From: an uncultured Eubacterium sp.
Lineage (GTDB): Bacteria > Bacillota > Clostridia > Oscillospirales > Acutalibacteraceae
Direction: 5' to 3'
Assembly: GCA_944380635.1 (NCBI GenBank)
Contig: CALWID010000013.1
Coordinates: 1 to 59,499 of the forward strand
DNA length: 59,499 nt
The stretch's first letter is position 1. Each line of letters opens with the position of its first letter. Shown one piece after another: positions 43,048 through 52,550 of the stretch. The position numbers and the translations under genes are program-made. The notes under the pieces are model-generated. The model did no database searches. It was not told the origin of the DNA and saw only the letters and a list, made by a program, of their open reading frames with translations.

Positions 43048-45843
43048 ATGGACTATAAAGATACTTTAAATATGATGAAAACGGATTTCCCCATGAGGGC
43101 AAATCTGCCTAACCGCGAGCCGGAAATACTTAAAGGCTGGTATGATAATAAACTTTATGAAAATCTTATGAAGCACAATGAGGGCAAGCCGCTCTTTATC
43201 CTGCACGATGGCCCTCCTTACGCAAACGGCGATATTCATATCGGCCACGCGCTTAATAAGACCTTAAAGGATTTTATCGTAAGATATAAAAATATGACGG
43301 GTTATAAATCCCCCTATGTTCCGGGCTGGGATACACACGGCCTGCCAACCGAACTTAAGGCAAGAAAAGAGGCGCATATATCCGCCCACAGTAATATTTC
43401 AGACCTTGAACTTCGCAAGATATGCCGTGATACCGCTCTTGGCTATGTAAATCTTCAGCTTGAAAGTTTTAAGCGCCTAGGCGTTATCGGCGAGTGGGAT
43501 AACCCTTATATCACCCTTACTAAGGATTTTGAGGCAGAGCAGATAAAAGTTTTTGCCTCTATGGCAACAAAAGGCTATATCTATAAAGGTTTAAAGCCTG
43601 TTTATTGGTGCCCGGACTGCAATACTGCGCTTGCGGAGGCGGAAATTGAGTATGCGGAGGACCCGTGCCATTCAATCTATGTAAAATTTAATGTTGAGGA
43701 CGATCTTGGCAAACTTACCGCAATGGGCGCCGACCTCAGCAAAACCTATTTCGTAATTTGGACTACTACTACATGGACTCTGCCCGCTAATGTGGCAATC
43801 TGCGTAGGGCCTGATTTTGAATATTCGCTTATTAAGAGCGGAGATGAATATTATGTTATGGCAACCGAACTTGCAGCGTCCGCTATGGAGGCAAGGGGCG
43901 TAACCGAGTATGAAACTCTCGGCACCATAATGGGCAAAGACCTTGAGTATATCAAATGCCGCCACCCGTTTATAGACAGGATTTCACTTGTTATCGTCGG
44001 CGACCATGTTACTCTTGAAAGCGGCACGGGCTGCGTTCATACCGCTCCCGGCCACGGTATTGAGGACTTTGAAGTGTGCAAGAATTATCCTGAACTTCCT
44101 GTTGTTGTGCCTGTTGACGCTCACGGCAGACTTACTGAGGAAGCAGGTCAGTTTGCCGGACTTACAACGGAGGAGGCAAATAAACCGATTGCCGAACATC
44201 TTGAAAAAACAGGCAATCTCTTTGCTCTTCAAAAGATAATTCACCAGTATCCGCACTGCTGGCGCTGCCACAAGCCCGTAATTTTCAGGGCAACTTCTCA
44301 GTGGTTCTGCTCTGTTGATGATTTTAAGGATGATGCTATTAAAGCGTCTGAAGATGTTAAGTGGTATCCCGCATGGGGCAAAGACCGGCTTCAGAGTATG
44401 ATACGCGAACGCGCCGACTGGTGTATTTCCCGCCAAAGAAAATGGGGCGTTCCTATTCCTGTTGTTTACTGCAAAAAGTGTGGCAAAGAAATTATTGATA
44501 ATGATATTATGATGAAAGTTTCCGATATTTTCGGCAAAGAAGGTTCAGACGCATGGTTTGCTCATGACGCGGAGTATTTCCTGCCGGAAGGGTATAAATG
44601 CCCGCACTGCGGCGCCGCGGAAGGGTTTGAAAAGGAAACGGACATTATGGATGTTTGGTTTGATTCGGGCTCTACACATGCCGCCGTTCTTAAAAACCGT
44701 GATTATTTAAGACGCCCTGCCGATGTTTATCTTGAGGGCGCCGACCAGTACAGAGGCTGGTTCCAGTCTTCGCTTTTAACTTCTGTTGCAGGCGGCAACG
44801 GCGCACCGTTTAAGCAGATAGTAACCCACGGCTGGACTGTTGACGGAGAGGGCAAAAAGATGTCCAAATCCCTTGGCAACGGTATTGACCCGCAGGATAT
44901 TATTAAGCAGTACGGCGCTGATATTCTCCGCCTTTGGGTTGCTTCTTCTGATTATCACGCCGATATAAGAATCAGCAAAGATATTCTTAAGCAACTTTCA
45001 GATAATTACAGAAAGATAAGAAACACAGCGCGTTTCTGCCTCGGCAATCTTTATGATTTTGACCCTGATAAAGATATGCTGCCGAATGATGAACTTGAAG
45101 AACTTGATAAGTATGCTCTTATGAAACTTGATGAGGTTATAGATACTGCCCGCAAAGGTTATGAGGTTTATGAGTATCATACCGCGGCGCACGCTATCCA
45201 TAATTTCTGCGTTGTTGATATGAGTAACTTCTATTTTGATGTGCTTAAAGACAGGCTTTATACTTCAGTAAGCACCTCAAAAACACGCCGTGCGGCTCAG
45301 ACGGTGCTTTATAAGATTCTTGATTCTCTTACTCTGCTGCTCACTCCTATTTTGGCGTTTACGGCAGATGAGATTTGGCAGTTTATGCCGCACGATAAAT
45401 CAAGGAATCCTCAGTCCCCGCTATTTAATGATATTCCTGCGGCTGATTTTATCAGCACGGATGACGGATTTATGGAAAAGTGGGATAAGATTCATAAAGT
45501 GCGTGTTGATGTTCAAAAAGCGCTGGAGATTGCAAGAAATGAAAAGAAGATAGGCAAATCCCTTGAAGCGCATATCGTTCTCGGCGCAGGCGGCGAACTT
45601 TATGATTTCTTAAAATCAGTTGAGACCGCCCTGCCGGAGATTTTCATTACTTCCGGCGTAACGGTAACTGATGAAAAACAGCCGTTTGACGGCGAAGTTG
45701 AGGGGCTTTCAGTCGGCGTTCAGCCCGCAAAAGGCGAAAAGTGCGAGCGCTGCTGGAAATTCTCAGAAACAGTCGGCAGCGATGAAAATCATCCCCACCT
45801 CTGCGCGCACTGCGCGGCGGTGCTTGCCGAAGAGGGCAAATAA
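43048..45843 (+). CDS. ileS: Isoleucine-tRNA ligase
   Basis: IleS charges tRNA-Ile. The 931-residue class I synthetase shows the HIGH site (H64-I-G-H67 in GDIHIGHALNKTLKDF), the editing domain (TTTTWTLPANVAI, VHTAPGHGIEDF), KMSKS at 604-608 and a C-terminal zinc finger (CERCWKF and HLCAHC). It is the bacterial type-1 form. No T-box precedes it; expression depends on the upstream operon. The ATG at 43048 is taken, although in-frame TTG codons at 43036 and 43039 lie nearer AAAGG. Ends the operon. Confidence 0.95.
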   Translation: MDYKDTLNMMKTDFPMRANLPNREPEILKGWYDNKLYENLMKHNEGKPLFILHDGPPYANGDIHIGHALNKTLKDFIVRYKNMTGYKSPYVPGWDTHGLPTELKARKEAHISAHSNISDLELRKICRDTALGYVNLQLESFKRLGVIGEWDNPYITLTKDFEAEQIKVFASMATKGYIYKGLKPVYWCPDCNTALAEAEIEYAEDPCHSIYVKFNVEDDLGKLTAMGADLSKTYFVIWTTTTWTLPANVAICVGPDFEYSLIKSGDEYYVMATELAASAMEARGVTEYETLGTIMGKDLEYIKCRHPFIDRISLVIVGDHVTLESGTGCVHTAPGHGIEDFEVCKNYPELPVVVPVDAHGRLTEEAGQFAGLTTEEANKPIAEHLEKTGNLFALQKIIHQYPHCWRCHKPVIFRATSQWFCSVDDFKDDAIKASEDVKWYPAWGKDRLQSMIRERADWCISRQRKWGVPIPVVYCKKCGKEIIDNDIMMKVSDIFGKEGSDAWFAHDAEYFLPEGYKCPHCGAAEGFEKETDIMDVWFDSGSTHAAVLKNRDYLRRPADVYLEGADQYRGWFQSSLLTSVAGGNGAPFKQIVTHGWTVDGEGKKMSKSLGNGIDPQDIIKQYGADILRLWVASSDYHADIRISKDILKQLSDNYRKIRNTARFCLGNLYDFDPDKDMLPNDELEELDKYALMKLDEVIDTARKGYEVYEYHTAAHAIHNFCVVDMSNFYFDVLKDRLYTSVSTSKTRRAAQTVLYKILDSLTLLLTPILAFTADEIWQFMPHDKSRNPQSPLFNDIPAADFISTDDGFMEKWDKIHKVRVDVQKALEIARNEKKIGKSLEAHIVLGAGGELYDFLKSVETALPEIFITSGVTVTDEKQPFDGEVEGLSVGVQPAKGEKCERCWKFSETVGSDENHPHLCAHCAAVLAEEGK

Positions 45844-45858
45844 TCTAATTACAAATTT

Positions 45859-45889
45859 AAAAGAGGGGCGCAAAAACACCCCTCTTTTG
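45859..45889 (+). terminator. Terminator of the miaB-ileS operon
   Basis: AAAAGAGGGG and CCCCTCTTTT form a 10-bp perfect stem around a 10-base loop; the stem's own T4 ends the structure. Confidence 0.85.
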
Positions 45890-45921
45890 CCTGTTTGGTA
45901 CTTTTATATCGGAGGTGCGCT

Positions 45922-46404
45922 ATGCACAGAAAAAAGCATATATGGTGCGCCGTTATGATAATTCTTATTACGGCTTTTGACCAGGTAACAAAATTACTTG
46001 CCGTTAAATATTTAAAGGGCAATGAGCCGGTGGATTTCATTAAAGGCATAGTGCGCTTTAATTATTCGGAAAATACCGGAATGGCATTTTCAATGTTCAG
46101 CGGCGCAAGGTGGTTTTTTGTTGCCGTAACTGCAGTGGTTTGCATCGGTATATTGTGGTATCTTTTTTCAAACAGGTGCCGTCATCTCTGGCTTTACTGG
46201 AGCCTCGGCGTGGTTTGCGCCGGCGGGCTCGGTAATCTTATAGACAGGGCCGTTTACGGCTATGTGGTTGATTTTATTGAGCCTGTTTTTATCAATTTTG
46301 CAATTTTTAATATAGCGGATTGCGCCGTAACCCTCGGTGCGGCGTCGCTTATAATATATTTTATTTTTGATTTGTTTAAAAAGGAGGATAAAACCGTTGA
46401 GTAA
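45922..46404 (+). CDS. lspA: Lipoprotein signal peptidase (signal peptidase II)
   Basis: LspA cleaves prolipoproteins after lipidation. The 160-residue protein has four membrane helices, RFNYSENTGMAFSMFSG, and the catalytic aspartates D108 (GNLIDRAVYGYVVDF) and D133 (FNIADCAVTLGA). The ATG at 45922 follows GGAGGTG. It is followed by rluD with an overlap of 8 bases. It lies only 33 bases after a terminator and no promoter was identified, so read-through from ileS is possible. Confidence 0.94.
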   Translation: MHRKKHIWCAVMIILITAFDQVTKLLAVKYLKGNEPVDFIKGIVRFNYSENTGMAFSMFSGARWFFVAVTAVVCIGILWYLFSNRCRHLWLYWSLGVVCAGGLGNLIDRAVYGYVVDFIEPVFINFAIFNIADCAVTLGAASLIIYFIFDLFKKEDKTVE

Positions 46405-47323
46405 CGCGTTTATCCTTAATGTTTCCCTGGAGTATGAGGGCGAAAGAATTGACAAATATTTAAGTTGCGCTGTAAGCAGTCTTTCCCGCTCAGCCGCCGC
46501 AAAACTTTTGGAGCAGGGCAATGTAACGGTCAATTCGGCGCCCGCCTCAAAAAATTACAAGTGCCGCCCCGGCGATGTAATAAGCGTCCTTGTGCCGGAG
46601 CCTGTTCCACTTGAGGCAAAGGCGGAAAATATCCCGCTTGATATAGTGTATGAGGATAATGACCTGCTTGTGGTAAATAAGCCGAAAGGAATGGTTGTTC
46701 ACCCTGCGGCAGGCAATTATACAGGCACTCTTGTAAACGCTCTTTTATATCACTGCGGCAGTTCGCTCAGCGGAATTAACGGCGTTCTCCGCCCCGGTAT
46801 AGTTCACAGGATAGATAAAGATACTTCGGGATTGCTTATCGTGGCTAAAAATGACCGCGCCCACGCAGGGCTTGCCCGCCAAATAAAGGAACATTCTTTT
46901 GAGCGGGCTTATGAATGTGTGGCGCACGGAAATATAAAAGATGATGAATTTACTGTTTCCCGGCCGATAGGGAGAAACCCTAAGGACAGAAAGAAAATGG
47001 CGGTGGTTTATAAAAATTCAAAGCCCGCCGTTACACATATTAAAGTGCTTAAAAGGTACGGCAGTTTTACCCACCTTAGGTGCACTCTTGAAACGGGCAG
47101 AACTCATCAGATAAGAGTTCACCTGGCTTACATAGGGCACCCGATTGCCGGCGATGAAGTTTACGGGCCTAAAAAGCCGGTAAAAGGTTTAAACGGCCAG
47201 TGCCTGCACGCAAAGCATATAGGCTTTGTGCACCCCATAACAGGCAAGTGGCTGGAGTTTGAAAGTGATTTGCCCGAATATTTCACTCAGTTTTTATCTA
47301 AACTTGAAAATAACCTGCTTTAA
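46397..47323 (+). CDS. RluD-type pseudouridine synthase
   Basis: The 308-residue enzyme isomerises uridine in 23S rRNA or another structured RNA. It has an N-terminal S4 domain (ERIDKYLSCAVSSLSRSAAA), the catalytic motif HRIDKDTSGLLIVAKN with Asp140, and ETGRTHQIRVHLAYIGHPI with the downstream HAKHIGFVHP. TTG at 46397 is chosen as start, with AAGGAGG about 9 bases upstream. The lspA-rluD order is common in Firmicutes. RluC/RluD/YlyB cannot be told apart by eye. Confidence 0.93.
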   Translation: MSNAFILNVSLEYEGERIDKYLSCAVSSLSRSAAAKLLEQGNVTVNSAPASKNYKCRPGDVISVLVPEPVPLEAKAENIPLDIVYEDNDLLVVNKPKGMVVHPAAGNYTGTLVNALLYHCGSSLSGINGVLRPGIVHRIDKDTSGLLIVAKNDRAHAGLARQIKEHSFERAYECVAHGNIKDDEFTVSRPIGRNPKDRKKMAVVYKNSKPAVTHIKVLKRYGSFTHLRCTLETGRTHQIRVHLAYIGHPIAGDEVYGPKKPVKGLNGQCLHAKHIGFVHPITGKWLEFESDLPEYFTQFLSKLENNLL

Positions 47324-47357
47324 ACAGTGATAAAATAATTATAAAAGGAGGCGCATT

Positions 47358-48224
47358 ATGGCTAAAACCTTTGAAAACTGGCTTGTTGTTTCCGATATAG
47401 ACGGAACTCTTAATAACAAATTCAGAAAACTGCCGAAAAAGAATTATGACGCCATAAAAAAGTTTACTTCACACGGGGGGAATTTTACTCTTGCCTCCGG
47501 TAGAATGATTTCCAGCCTTAAGAGGAATTATGACAGAGTTCCGTGTAATCAGCCTGCCGTTATTGTGAACGGCGCGGGCGTTTATGATTACCGCCGTGAA
47601 AAACTTTTGTGGAAAAGGACTATCGGCCCCAAAGGCAGGGCGTTTGTGCGTGAAGTAAGCGAACTTTTCAATACTCACGGGCACAGCGTTGATGTAGGCA
47701 TTTTCTTTGACGATTATGTTTATATAATTAAAAACGGGCTGCTTTCACGCGGGCAGATGTATTTTGATAAATCCCACTATCAGGTTACGCATATAGATAA
47801 TGTGCCCGAAGAGGGGTGGATGAAAGTTATATTCTGGTCTAACCCCTTAACTATAAATGAACTTCAGAAATATATAGATTCCGTGGAAAATCCGGACGCT
47901 AATTTTATGGCGTCATCACTTTGGAGTCTTGAAATGCTGCAAAAAGATACGCATAAAGGCACGGGAATTATGTGGCTTGCCGAACAAATCGGGATAGACA
48001 GAACTCATATAGCCGCTATCGGCGATTATTATAATGATTTTGATATGCTTAAAACGGTCGGTCTGCCGGCGTGCGCCGGTCAGGCTCCCAAGCCTATTCA
48101 CGAAATATGCAAGTTTGAGGCGTGCCATTGCAACCGCGGTTGTGTTGCCGATTTGCTTGAATATATAATGTGCGGCAGGGCGGAAGATGATTTGCTCAAA
48201 GAACGCCAGGCGGCGCTCAGATAA
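47358..48224 (+). CDS. HAD-superfamily (Cof-type) phosphatase
   Basis: The 288-residue protein opens with WLVVSDIDGTLNNKF (DxD nucleophile), has TLASGRMISSL and ends its core with IAAIGDYYNDFDMLKTVGLP, the motif IV aspartates of Cof-type HAD enzymes. A C2-type cap lies between, including the lysine region KDTHKGTGI. Probable substrates are sugar phosphates or other small phosphates; none can be named. SD AAAGGAGG is present. A run of three Cys (ACHCNRGCVADLL) near the C-terminus is unusual. Confidence 0.87.
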   Translation: MAKTFENWLVVSDIDGTLNNKFRKLPKKNYDAIKKFTSHGGNFTLASGRMISSLKRNYDRVPCNQPAVIVNGAGVYDYRREKLLWKRTIGPKGRAFVREVSELFNTHGHSVDVGIFFDDYVYIIKNGLLSRGQMYFDKSHYQVTHIDNVPEEGWMKVIFWSNPLTINELQKYIDSVENPDANFMASSLWSLEMLQKDTHKGTGIMWLAEQIGIDRTHIAAIGDYYNDFDMLKTVGLPACAGQAPKPIHEICKFEACHCNRGCVADLLEYIMCGRAEDDLLKERQAALR

Positions 48225-48260
48225 GAAAAGCGGCGTGTAAAATCACGGGGGTCAGGTTAT

Positions 48261-48332
48261 ATGGCTCTTAAAATTGCCCTTTCTGATTTTGATATGGCTG
48301 TAATCACAATCAGCGCCTTATCTCAAGATTGA
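48261..48332 (+). other. Possible 23-residue leader peptide
   Basis: ATG to TGA encodes a peptide starting MALKIALSDFDM, with a weak SD (CAGG). Its stop lies in the hairpin 48314-48339. It may be a leader or chance. Confidence 0.15.
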
Positions 48333-48339
48333 TAAGGCG
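48314..48339 (+). terminator. Possible terminator between the HAD and endonuclease IV genes
   Basis: CGCCTTATC and GATAAGGCG form a 9-bp perfect stem with an 8-base loop. The following TTAATGATTTTT is an interrupted T-run. Confidence 0.5.
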
Positions 48340-48375
48340 TTAATGATTTTTAAGCGAAAGGTTATGGTGATAAAT

Positions 48376-49203
48376 ATGATAATCGGCGCTCATTTAAGCG
48401 CGTCCAAAGGTTATACCCATATGCTTAGGGAAGCGCTCTCAATCGGCGCTAATACCTTTCAGTTTTTTACCCGAAACCCAAGAGGCGGCAAAGCAAAAGA
48501 TATTGATGAAGATGATGTTAAAACATTTCTAAATGAAAGTTCTGAAAACGGCGTAAATGTAATTCTTGCCCACGCGCCGTATACTCTTAACTGCTGCTCG
48601 GCAAATGAGGATACAAGACGCTTTGCCCGCGAAACTTTTGCCGACGATCTTAAAAGAATGGAATATACACCGGGAATGCTTTATAATTTTCATCCCGGCT
48701 CACATACCGGTCAGGGCGCAGAGCGGGGAATAGAACTGATAGCAGAAGTGCTCAATGAAGTTATGTTCCCGCAGATGACTACTACCGTCCTGCTTGAAAC
48801 TATGGCGGGCAAAGGCTCTGAAGTGGGCAGGAATTTTGAGGAGCTGAAAAGTATAATAGACTCAGTTGCGCTCAGTGATAAAATCGGCGTTTGCCTTGAT
48901 ACCTGCCATGTTTTTGACGGCGGCTACGATATAGTAAACTCTCTTGATTCGGTGCTGGAGGAATTTGACCGCGTTATAGGTATAGACCGCCTTAAAGCGC
49001 TTCATATTAATGACAGTAAAAATGCGCTCGGCTCGCATAAAGATCGCCATGAAAAAATAGGCGTGGGAAATATAGGAATTGCGGCTTTTGAAAATATAGT
49101 AAACAATAAATATTTAAAAGATTTACCTATGTATCTTGAAACGCCGAATGAACTTGATGGCTATGCCAAAGAAATAAAATTGCTTAAATCTCTTGTAAAA
49201 TAA
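48376..49203 (+). CDS. nfo: Deoxyribonuclease IV (AP endonuclease)
   Basis: The 275-residue TIM-barrel zinc enzyme cuts 5' to abasic sites in base-excision repair. It opens [19 protein letters not shown], with [58 protein letters not shown] and [20 protein letters not shown], which hold the zinc ligands. The ATG at 48376 gives the family start; upstream in-frame starts add an unrelated N-terminus. Confidence 0.94.
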   Translation: MIIGAHLSASKGYTHMLREALSIGANTFQFFTRNPRGGKAKDIDEDDVKTFLNESSENGVNVILAHAPYTLNCCSANEDTRRFARETFADDLKRMEYTPGMLYNFHPGSHTGQGAERGIELIAEVLNEVMFPQMTTTVLLETMAGKGSEVGRNFEELKSIIDSVALSDKIGVCLDTCHVFDGGYDIVNSLDSVLEEFDRVIGIDRLKALHINDSKNALGSHKDRHEKIGVGNIGIAAFENIVNNKYLKDLPMYLETPNELDGYAKEIKLLKSLVK

Positions 49204-49226
49204 ATAAAAATCAAAATGGAAATAAT

Positions 49227-49982
49227 ATGATAAATTCAACAAAAGGATTATATGCTTTGAAAATATTTTTCATTGTTTTAGGCGTTTTTTTGCTGCTGTG
49301 GTATCTTGCGCCGCTGGCGGCAGGTATTTTCAATATAGGAAATGCCGTGGGCATAGCCGCAAGTTCGGTTTTAATACTCTGCGGAGTGTTTTTCGGCAGA
49401 TTGCCGCACAAAGCGCAAACCGCCGTATTGTGCGTTTTTGTTGCGCTTGCCGTTTCGTTTATATCTTTGTTTGCGTATATGGCGCATTATATGAATTATA
49501 AATCTATTCCTGAATGCAGCGCGGAAACAGTAATAGTTTTGGGCTGTAAAGTGGACGGCACTAAGCCAAGCCTGCAACTTAAAAACAGGTGTGCCGTTGC
49601 GGCGCAGTTTCTTAAAGAAAAGCCGTATTCGGTGGCCGTTCTCTCCGGCGGGCAGGGGCCGGATGAAGATATAAGCGAGGCTCAGTGTATGAAACGCCTG
49701 CTTGTGCAGGCGGGTATTGATGAAAGCAGATTGTATCTTGAGGAAAATTCCACCAACACAAGGGAAAATCTTACAAATTCGTATGAAATAATAAAAAAGA
49801 ATTCTCTTTCGCAGTCAATTTTGGTGGTTACAAATGATTATCATCAGTGCCGCGCAATGCTGATATGCCGTGATTTAGGGCTTGATTTGTTTCATTCCAG
49901 AAGTTGCAAAACAAGCGCGTATTCTTTTTTAACTTTTTTAACACGGGATATGCTTGGCGTTATTAAAGAACTTATATTTTAA
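49227..49982 (+). CDS. YdcF-family (DUF218) membrane protein
   Basis: The 251-residue protein has three N-terminal membrane helices (e.g. IFFIVLGVFLLLWYLAPLAA and AVLCVFVALAVSFISLFAYM) followed by a DUF218 domain: TVIVLGCKVDGTKPSLQL, AVLSGGQGPDEDISEAQCMK and TNDYHQCRAMLIC. The family includes SanA and YdcF, linked to envelope integrity and cell-wall precursors, but the reaction is unsettled. Followed by a strong terminator. Confidence 0.86.
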   Translation: MINSTKGLYALKIFFIVLGVFLLLWYLAPLAAGIFNIGNAVGIAASSVLILCGVFFGRLPHKAQTAVLCVFVALAVSFISLFAYMAHYMNYKSIPECSAETVIVLGCKVDGTKPSLQLKNRCAVAAQFLKEKPYSVAVLSGGQGPDEDISEAQCMKRLLVQAGIDESRLYLEENSTNTRENLTNSYEIIKKNSLSQSILVVTNDYHQCRAMLICRDLGLDLFHSRSCKTSAYSFLTFLTRDMLGVIKELIF

Positions 49983-49994
49983 TATTTGTGTTTT

Positions 49995-50029
49995 CGGGAA
50001 AGCGGTAATCTGCTTTCCCGTTTATTTTT
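49995..50029 (+). terminator. Terminator of the ydcF-like gene
   Basis: CGGGAAAGC and GCTTTCCCG form the stem, followed by TTTATTTTT. Confidence 0.88.
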
Positions 50030-50070
50030 GCACAAATCAGGCAAAATAATTAAAAGGGGGGTCAAACCGT

Positions 50071-51663
50071 ATGAAAACTATGATTTACGGCGGAAAAATA
50101 ATTACAATGGCAAATCCGCTTTATGCCGATTCGTTGATTATTGAAAACGGCGTTATATCGGTGGTTGGGAGAGAAAAGGAACTCATTGAAAAATATAAAC
50201 CGGATAAAAAAATAAACCTGCGCGGCGCTGCTGCGGTGCCTGGTTTTATAGATTCCCACAGCCATTTTACGCAAACGGCATACGCCCTTTTGCAGGCAGA
50301 CCTCAGCGGCGCCGCGAATGAAAAGGAAATTTCCGCTGCAATCAGCAATTTTATAAAGGAAAATAATATTAAAAAAGGCGAATGGATCATTGCCCGCGGG
50401 TATGATAATAATTTGCTTGCAGAAAAGAAAAATCTTTCGCTTGAGCGTCTTGATTTTATTGCCCCTGAAAATCCGCTTGTTATACAGCACAAGTCGGGGC
50501 ATATGGGACTTTTTAATTCGCTTGCCCTTAAGGAACTCGGCGTTGACGGAAATACAGTATCGCCTAAGGGCGGAAAAATAGAAGTGATAAACGGCTTGCC
50601 GACCGGCTATATGGAGGAAAATGCCTTTTTTGAATATCTTAAGAAAACTCCGCGCCCGCCTGAAAAGGAAATAAAAAAAGCGCTTGCAGGCGCTCAGAAA
50701 AAGTACGCTTCATACGGCATTACCACCGTGCAGGACGGTATGGCGGTTCCCGAAATGCTCCCGATTTACAAGTCGCTGATTGATGATAATTCGCTGTTTG
50801 TTGACCTGGTTGTTTATTGCGATTCGGCGGCTTTTGAATATGTAAAAAAGGAAATGCCGGATACTGTTATGAAATACAAAAACCGCTTTAAGACGGGCGG
50901 TATAAAAATCTTTCTGGACGGTTCGCCGCAGGGAAAAACGGCTTGGATGAAAACGCCGTATAACGGCACAAATAATTATTACGGCACGCAAACAATGAGC
51001 GATGATGATATTCTTTTTGCAATGAAAACCGCCGCTGAAAATAATACGCAGATAATTGCCCACTGTAACGGGGACGCCGCCTGCGGGCAGTTTTTAGACT
51101 GCCTTGAAAAAGCGCGGCAGGATTATCCCGCCATTAAAGATTTGCGCCCCGTTATCATTCACGCTCAGTTTATAACCGAGGCTCAGGTGCGCAGAGCGGC
51201 AAAACTCGGCGCAGTACTGTCTTTCTTTGCCGCTCATGTTTATCACTGGGGCGATGTTCATATAGAAAATTTCGGCTTTGAAAGGGCGTCTGCTCTCAGC
51301 CCCGCGGTTTGGGCGGAAAAATACGGAGTACCGTTTACAATGCACCAGGATTCCCCGGTGATTGAGCCGGATATGACAGAAACGCTTTGGTGCGCCGCAA
51401 ACAGGCAAACAAAAAGCGGCAGAGATTTGGGCGCGGAGCAAAAAATCAGTGTTTTCAGCGCTCTGAAAGCCGTAACGGTCAACGCCGCTTATCAGTATTT
51501 TGAGGAAAATTCAAAAGGCAGTATAGAGCCGGGCAAGGCGGCGGATATTACCGTGCTCAGCGGCGACCCGCTTAATACCGCCCCCGAAAATCTGCGCAGT
51601 ATAAAAGTGCTTAAAACAATAAAAAACGGAGCCGTTATTTATGAAAATAAAGACGAAGCCTGA
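50071..51663 (+). CDS. Amidohydrolase, YtcJ-like (amidohydrolase family 3)
   Basis: The 530-residue metal-dependent hydrolase has the N-terminal metal motif PGFIDSHSHF, a second beta domain strand (GGKIITMANPLYADSLII), KIFLDGSPQGKTAW, IIAHCNGDAACGQFLD, IHAQFITEAQVRRAAKLG, MHQDSPVIEPDM and the C-terminal GSIEPGKAADITVLSGDPL. It fits the YtcJ/LAF-like branch acting on formamide or other amides; the substrate is unknown. It has a GGGGGG SD and stands alone. Confidence 0.9.
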   Translation: MKTMIYGGKIITMANPLYADSLIIENGVISVVGREKELIEKYKPDKKINLRGAAAVPGFIDSHSHFTQTAYALLQADLSGAANEKEISAAISNFIKENNIKKGEWIIARGYDNNLLAEKKNLSLERLDFIAPENPLVIQHKSGHMGLFNSLALKELGVDGNTVSPKGGKIEVINGLPTGYMEENAFFEYLKKTPRPPEKEIKKALAGAQKKYASYGITTVQDGMAVPEMLPIYKSLIDDNSLFVDLVVYCDSAAFEYVKKEMPDTVMKYKNRFKTGGIKIFLDGSPQGKTAWMKTPYNGTNNYYGTQTMSDDDILFAMKTAAENNTQIIAHCNGDAACGQFLDCLEKARQDYPAIKDLRPVIIHAQFITEAQVRRAAKLGAVLSFFAAHVYHWGDVHIENFGFERASALSPAVWAEKYGVPFTMHQDSPVIEPDMTETLWCAANRQTKSGRDLGAEQKISVFSALKAVTVNAAYQYFEENSKGSIEPGKAADITVLSGDPLNTAPENLRSIKVLKTIKNGAVIYENKDEA

Positions 51664-51769
51664 AAATTAGCAAACAGAGTTTCTGTATTTTTCAGTGCTT
51701 TTATCTGTTCGGTTTCCGAGTATGCGCCGGTATGGATAGTTTTAAAGTGTTTTAATCGGCGCCGTAATA

Positions 51770-51799
51770 AAACGGACCTGATGAAAATCAGGTCCGTTT
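51770..51799. terminator. Bidirectional terminator between convergent genes
   Basis: AAACGGACCTGAT and ATCAGGTCCGTTT form a 13-bp perfect stem with a GAAA loop. It serves the amidohydrolase on the plus strand and cpsB on the minus strand. Confidence 0.88.
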
Positions 51800-51804
51800 C
51801 TGCG

Positions 51805-52533
51805 TTATATTGTTTCGCCGGCGGCAAGGCGGTTTGAGTTATCAATAAGTTTTTGCAGCGTTCCTCTGCCGCATTTTAATGTGATTTCTTTAGCGCCTGC
51901 GCCGTATTCGGGCGGGCGTGAAGTCATATTGTGGCAGTCGCTGCCTATAAGCGAAATTTTTCCCGCCTCAAGGTATTTAAACAGTTTTTTCTTTATTTTT
52001 CTGCGCTCATTCGCAAACGAACTTATGTTTACCTGCGCGATACAGCCCAATTCAAGCAATGCGTCCAGCGTTTTCGGGTTTTCCATAAGCGCGCCGTAGC
52101 GTTCTATATGCGCCAGAATGGGTGTTACGCCCCAATCGCATATCAGGCTTACAAGCCTTTCATACGCTTTTTCCGAAAAATCCTCGCCGAAGGGATGCTC
52201 AATCAGCGCATAATTTGTGCCATCAATTCGGATTCTTTGCAGATTTTCGTTGCCGAAAAGGTATCTGCTTATATAGACTTCCGCGCCGAGTATTATTCTT
52301 GGGCTTCCCGGCGGCAGAGCGGCTTTCAGTTTTTCATACGCGGCGTTGCGTTTTTTCAGGAAATCGTCAAGCGAAATGGAATCGCTGTAATAGTGCGGCG
52401 TGCAGATAATTGCCTCTGCGCCTTCTGCCTGAAGTTTCGCAATCATTTTAAGGCTTGTTTCAACATCCGGCGAGCCATCGTCAATTCCGGGCAGAATATG
52501 GCAGTGGGTTTCCGTGAAATCGTTTAAAACCAT
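51805..52533 (-). CDS. cpsB: CpsB/YwqE-type tyrosine-protein phosphatase (PHP domain)
   Basis: The 242-residue manganese-dependent phosphatase removes phosphate from the tyrosine cluster of CpsD. It shows the PHP motifs ETHCHILPGIDDGS (6-21), IICTPHYY, LGAEVYIS, ILAHIERYG and LIGSDCHNMTSRPP. A GGAGG SD precedes the ATG. It is the last gene of the cpsC-cpsD-cpsB unit, 17 bases after cpsD. Symbol given by family; the local polysaccharide genes are missing. Confidence 0.91.
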   Translation of the reverse strand: MVLNDFTETHCHILPGIDDGSPDVETSLKMIAKLQAEGAEAIICTPHYYSDSISLDDFLKKRNAAYEKLKAALPPGSPRIILGAEVYISRYLFGNENLQRIRIDGTNYALIEHPFGEDFSEKAYERLVSLICDWGVTPILAHIERYGALMENPKTLDALLELGCIAQVNISSFANERRKIKKKLFKYLEAGKISLIGSDCHNMTSRPPEYGAGAKEITLKCGRGTLQKLIDNSNRLAAGETI

Positions 52534-52550
52534 ATAACCGCCTCCGTTGT

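Noticed and set aside
43024-43048. T-box leader for ileS
   Set aside because: Only 23 bases separate divIVA from ileS, too few for a T-box.
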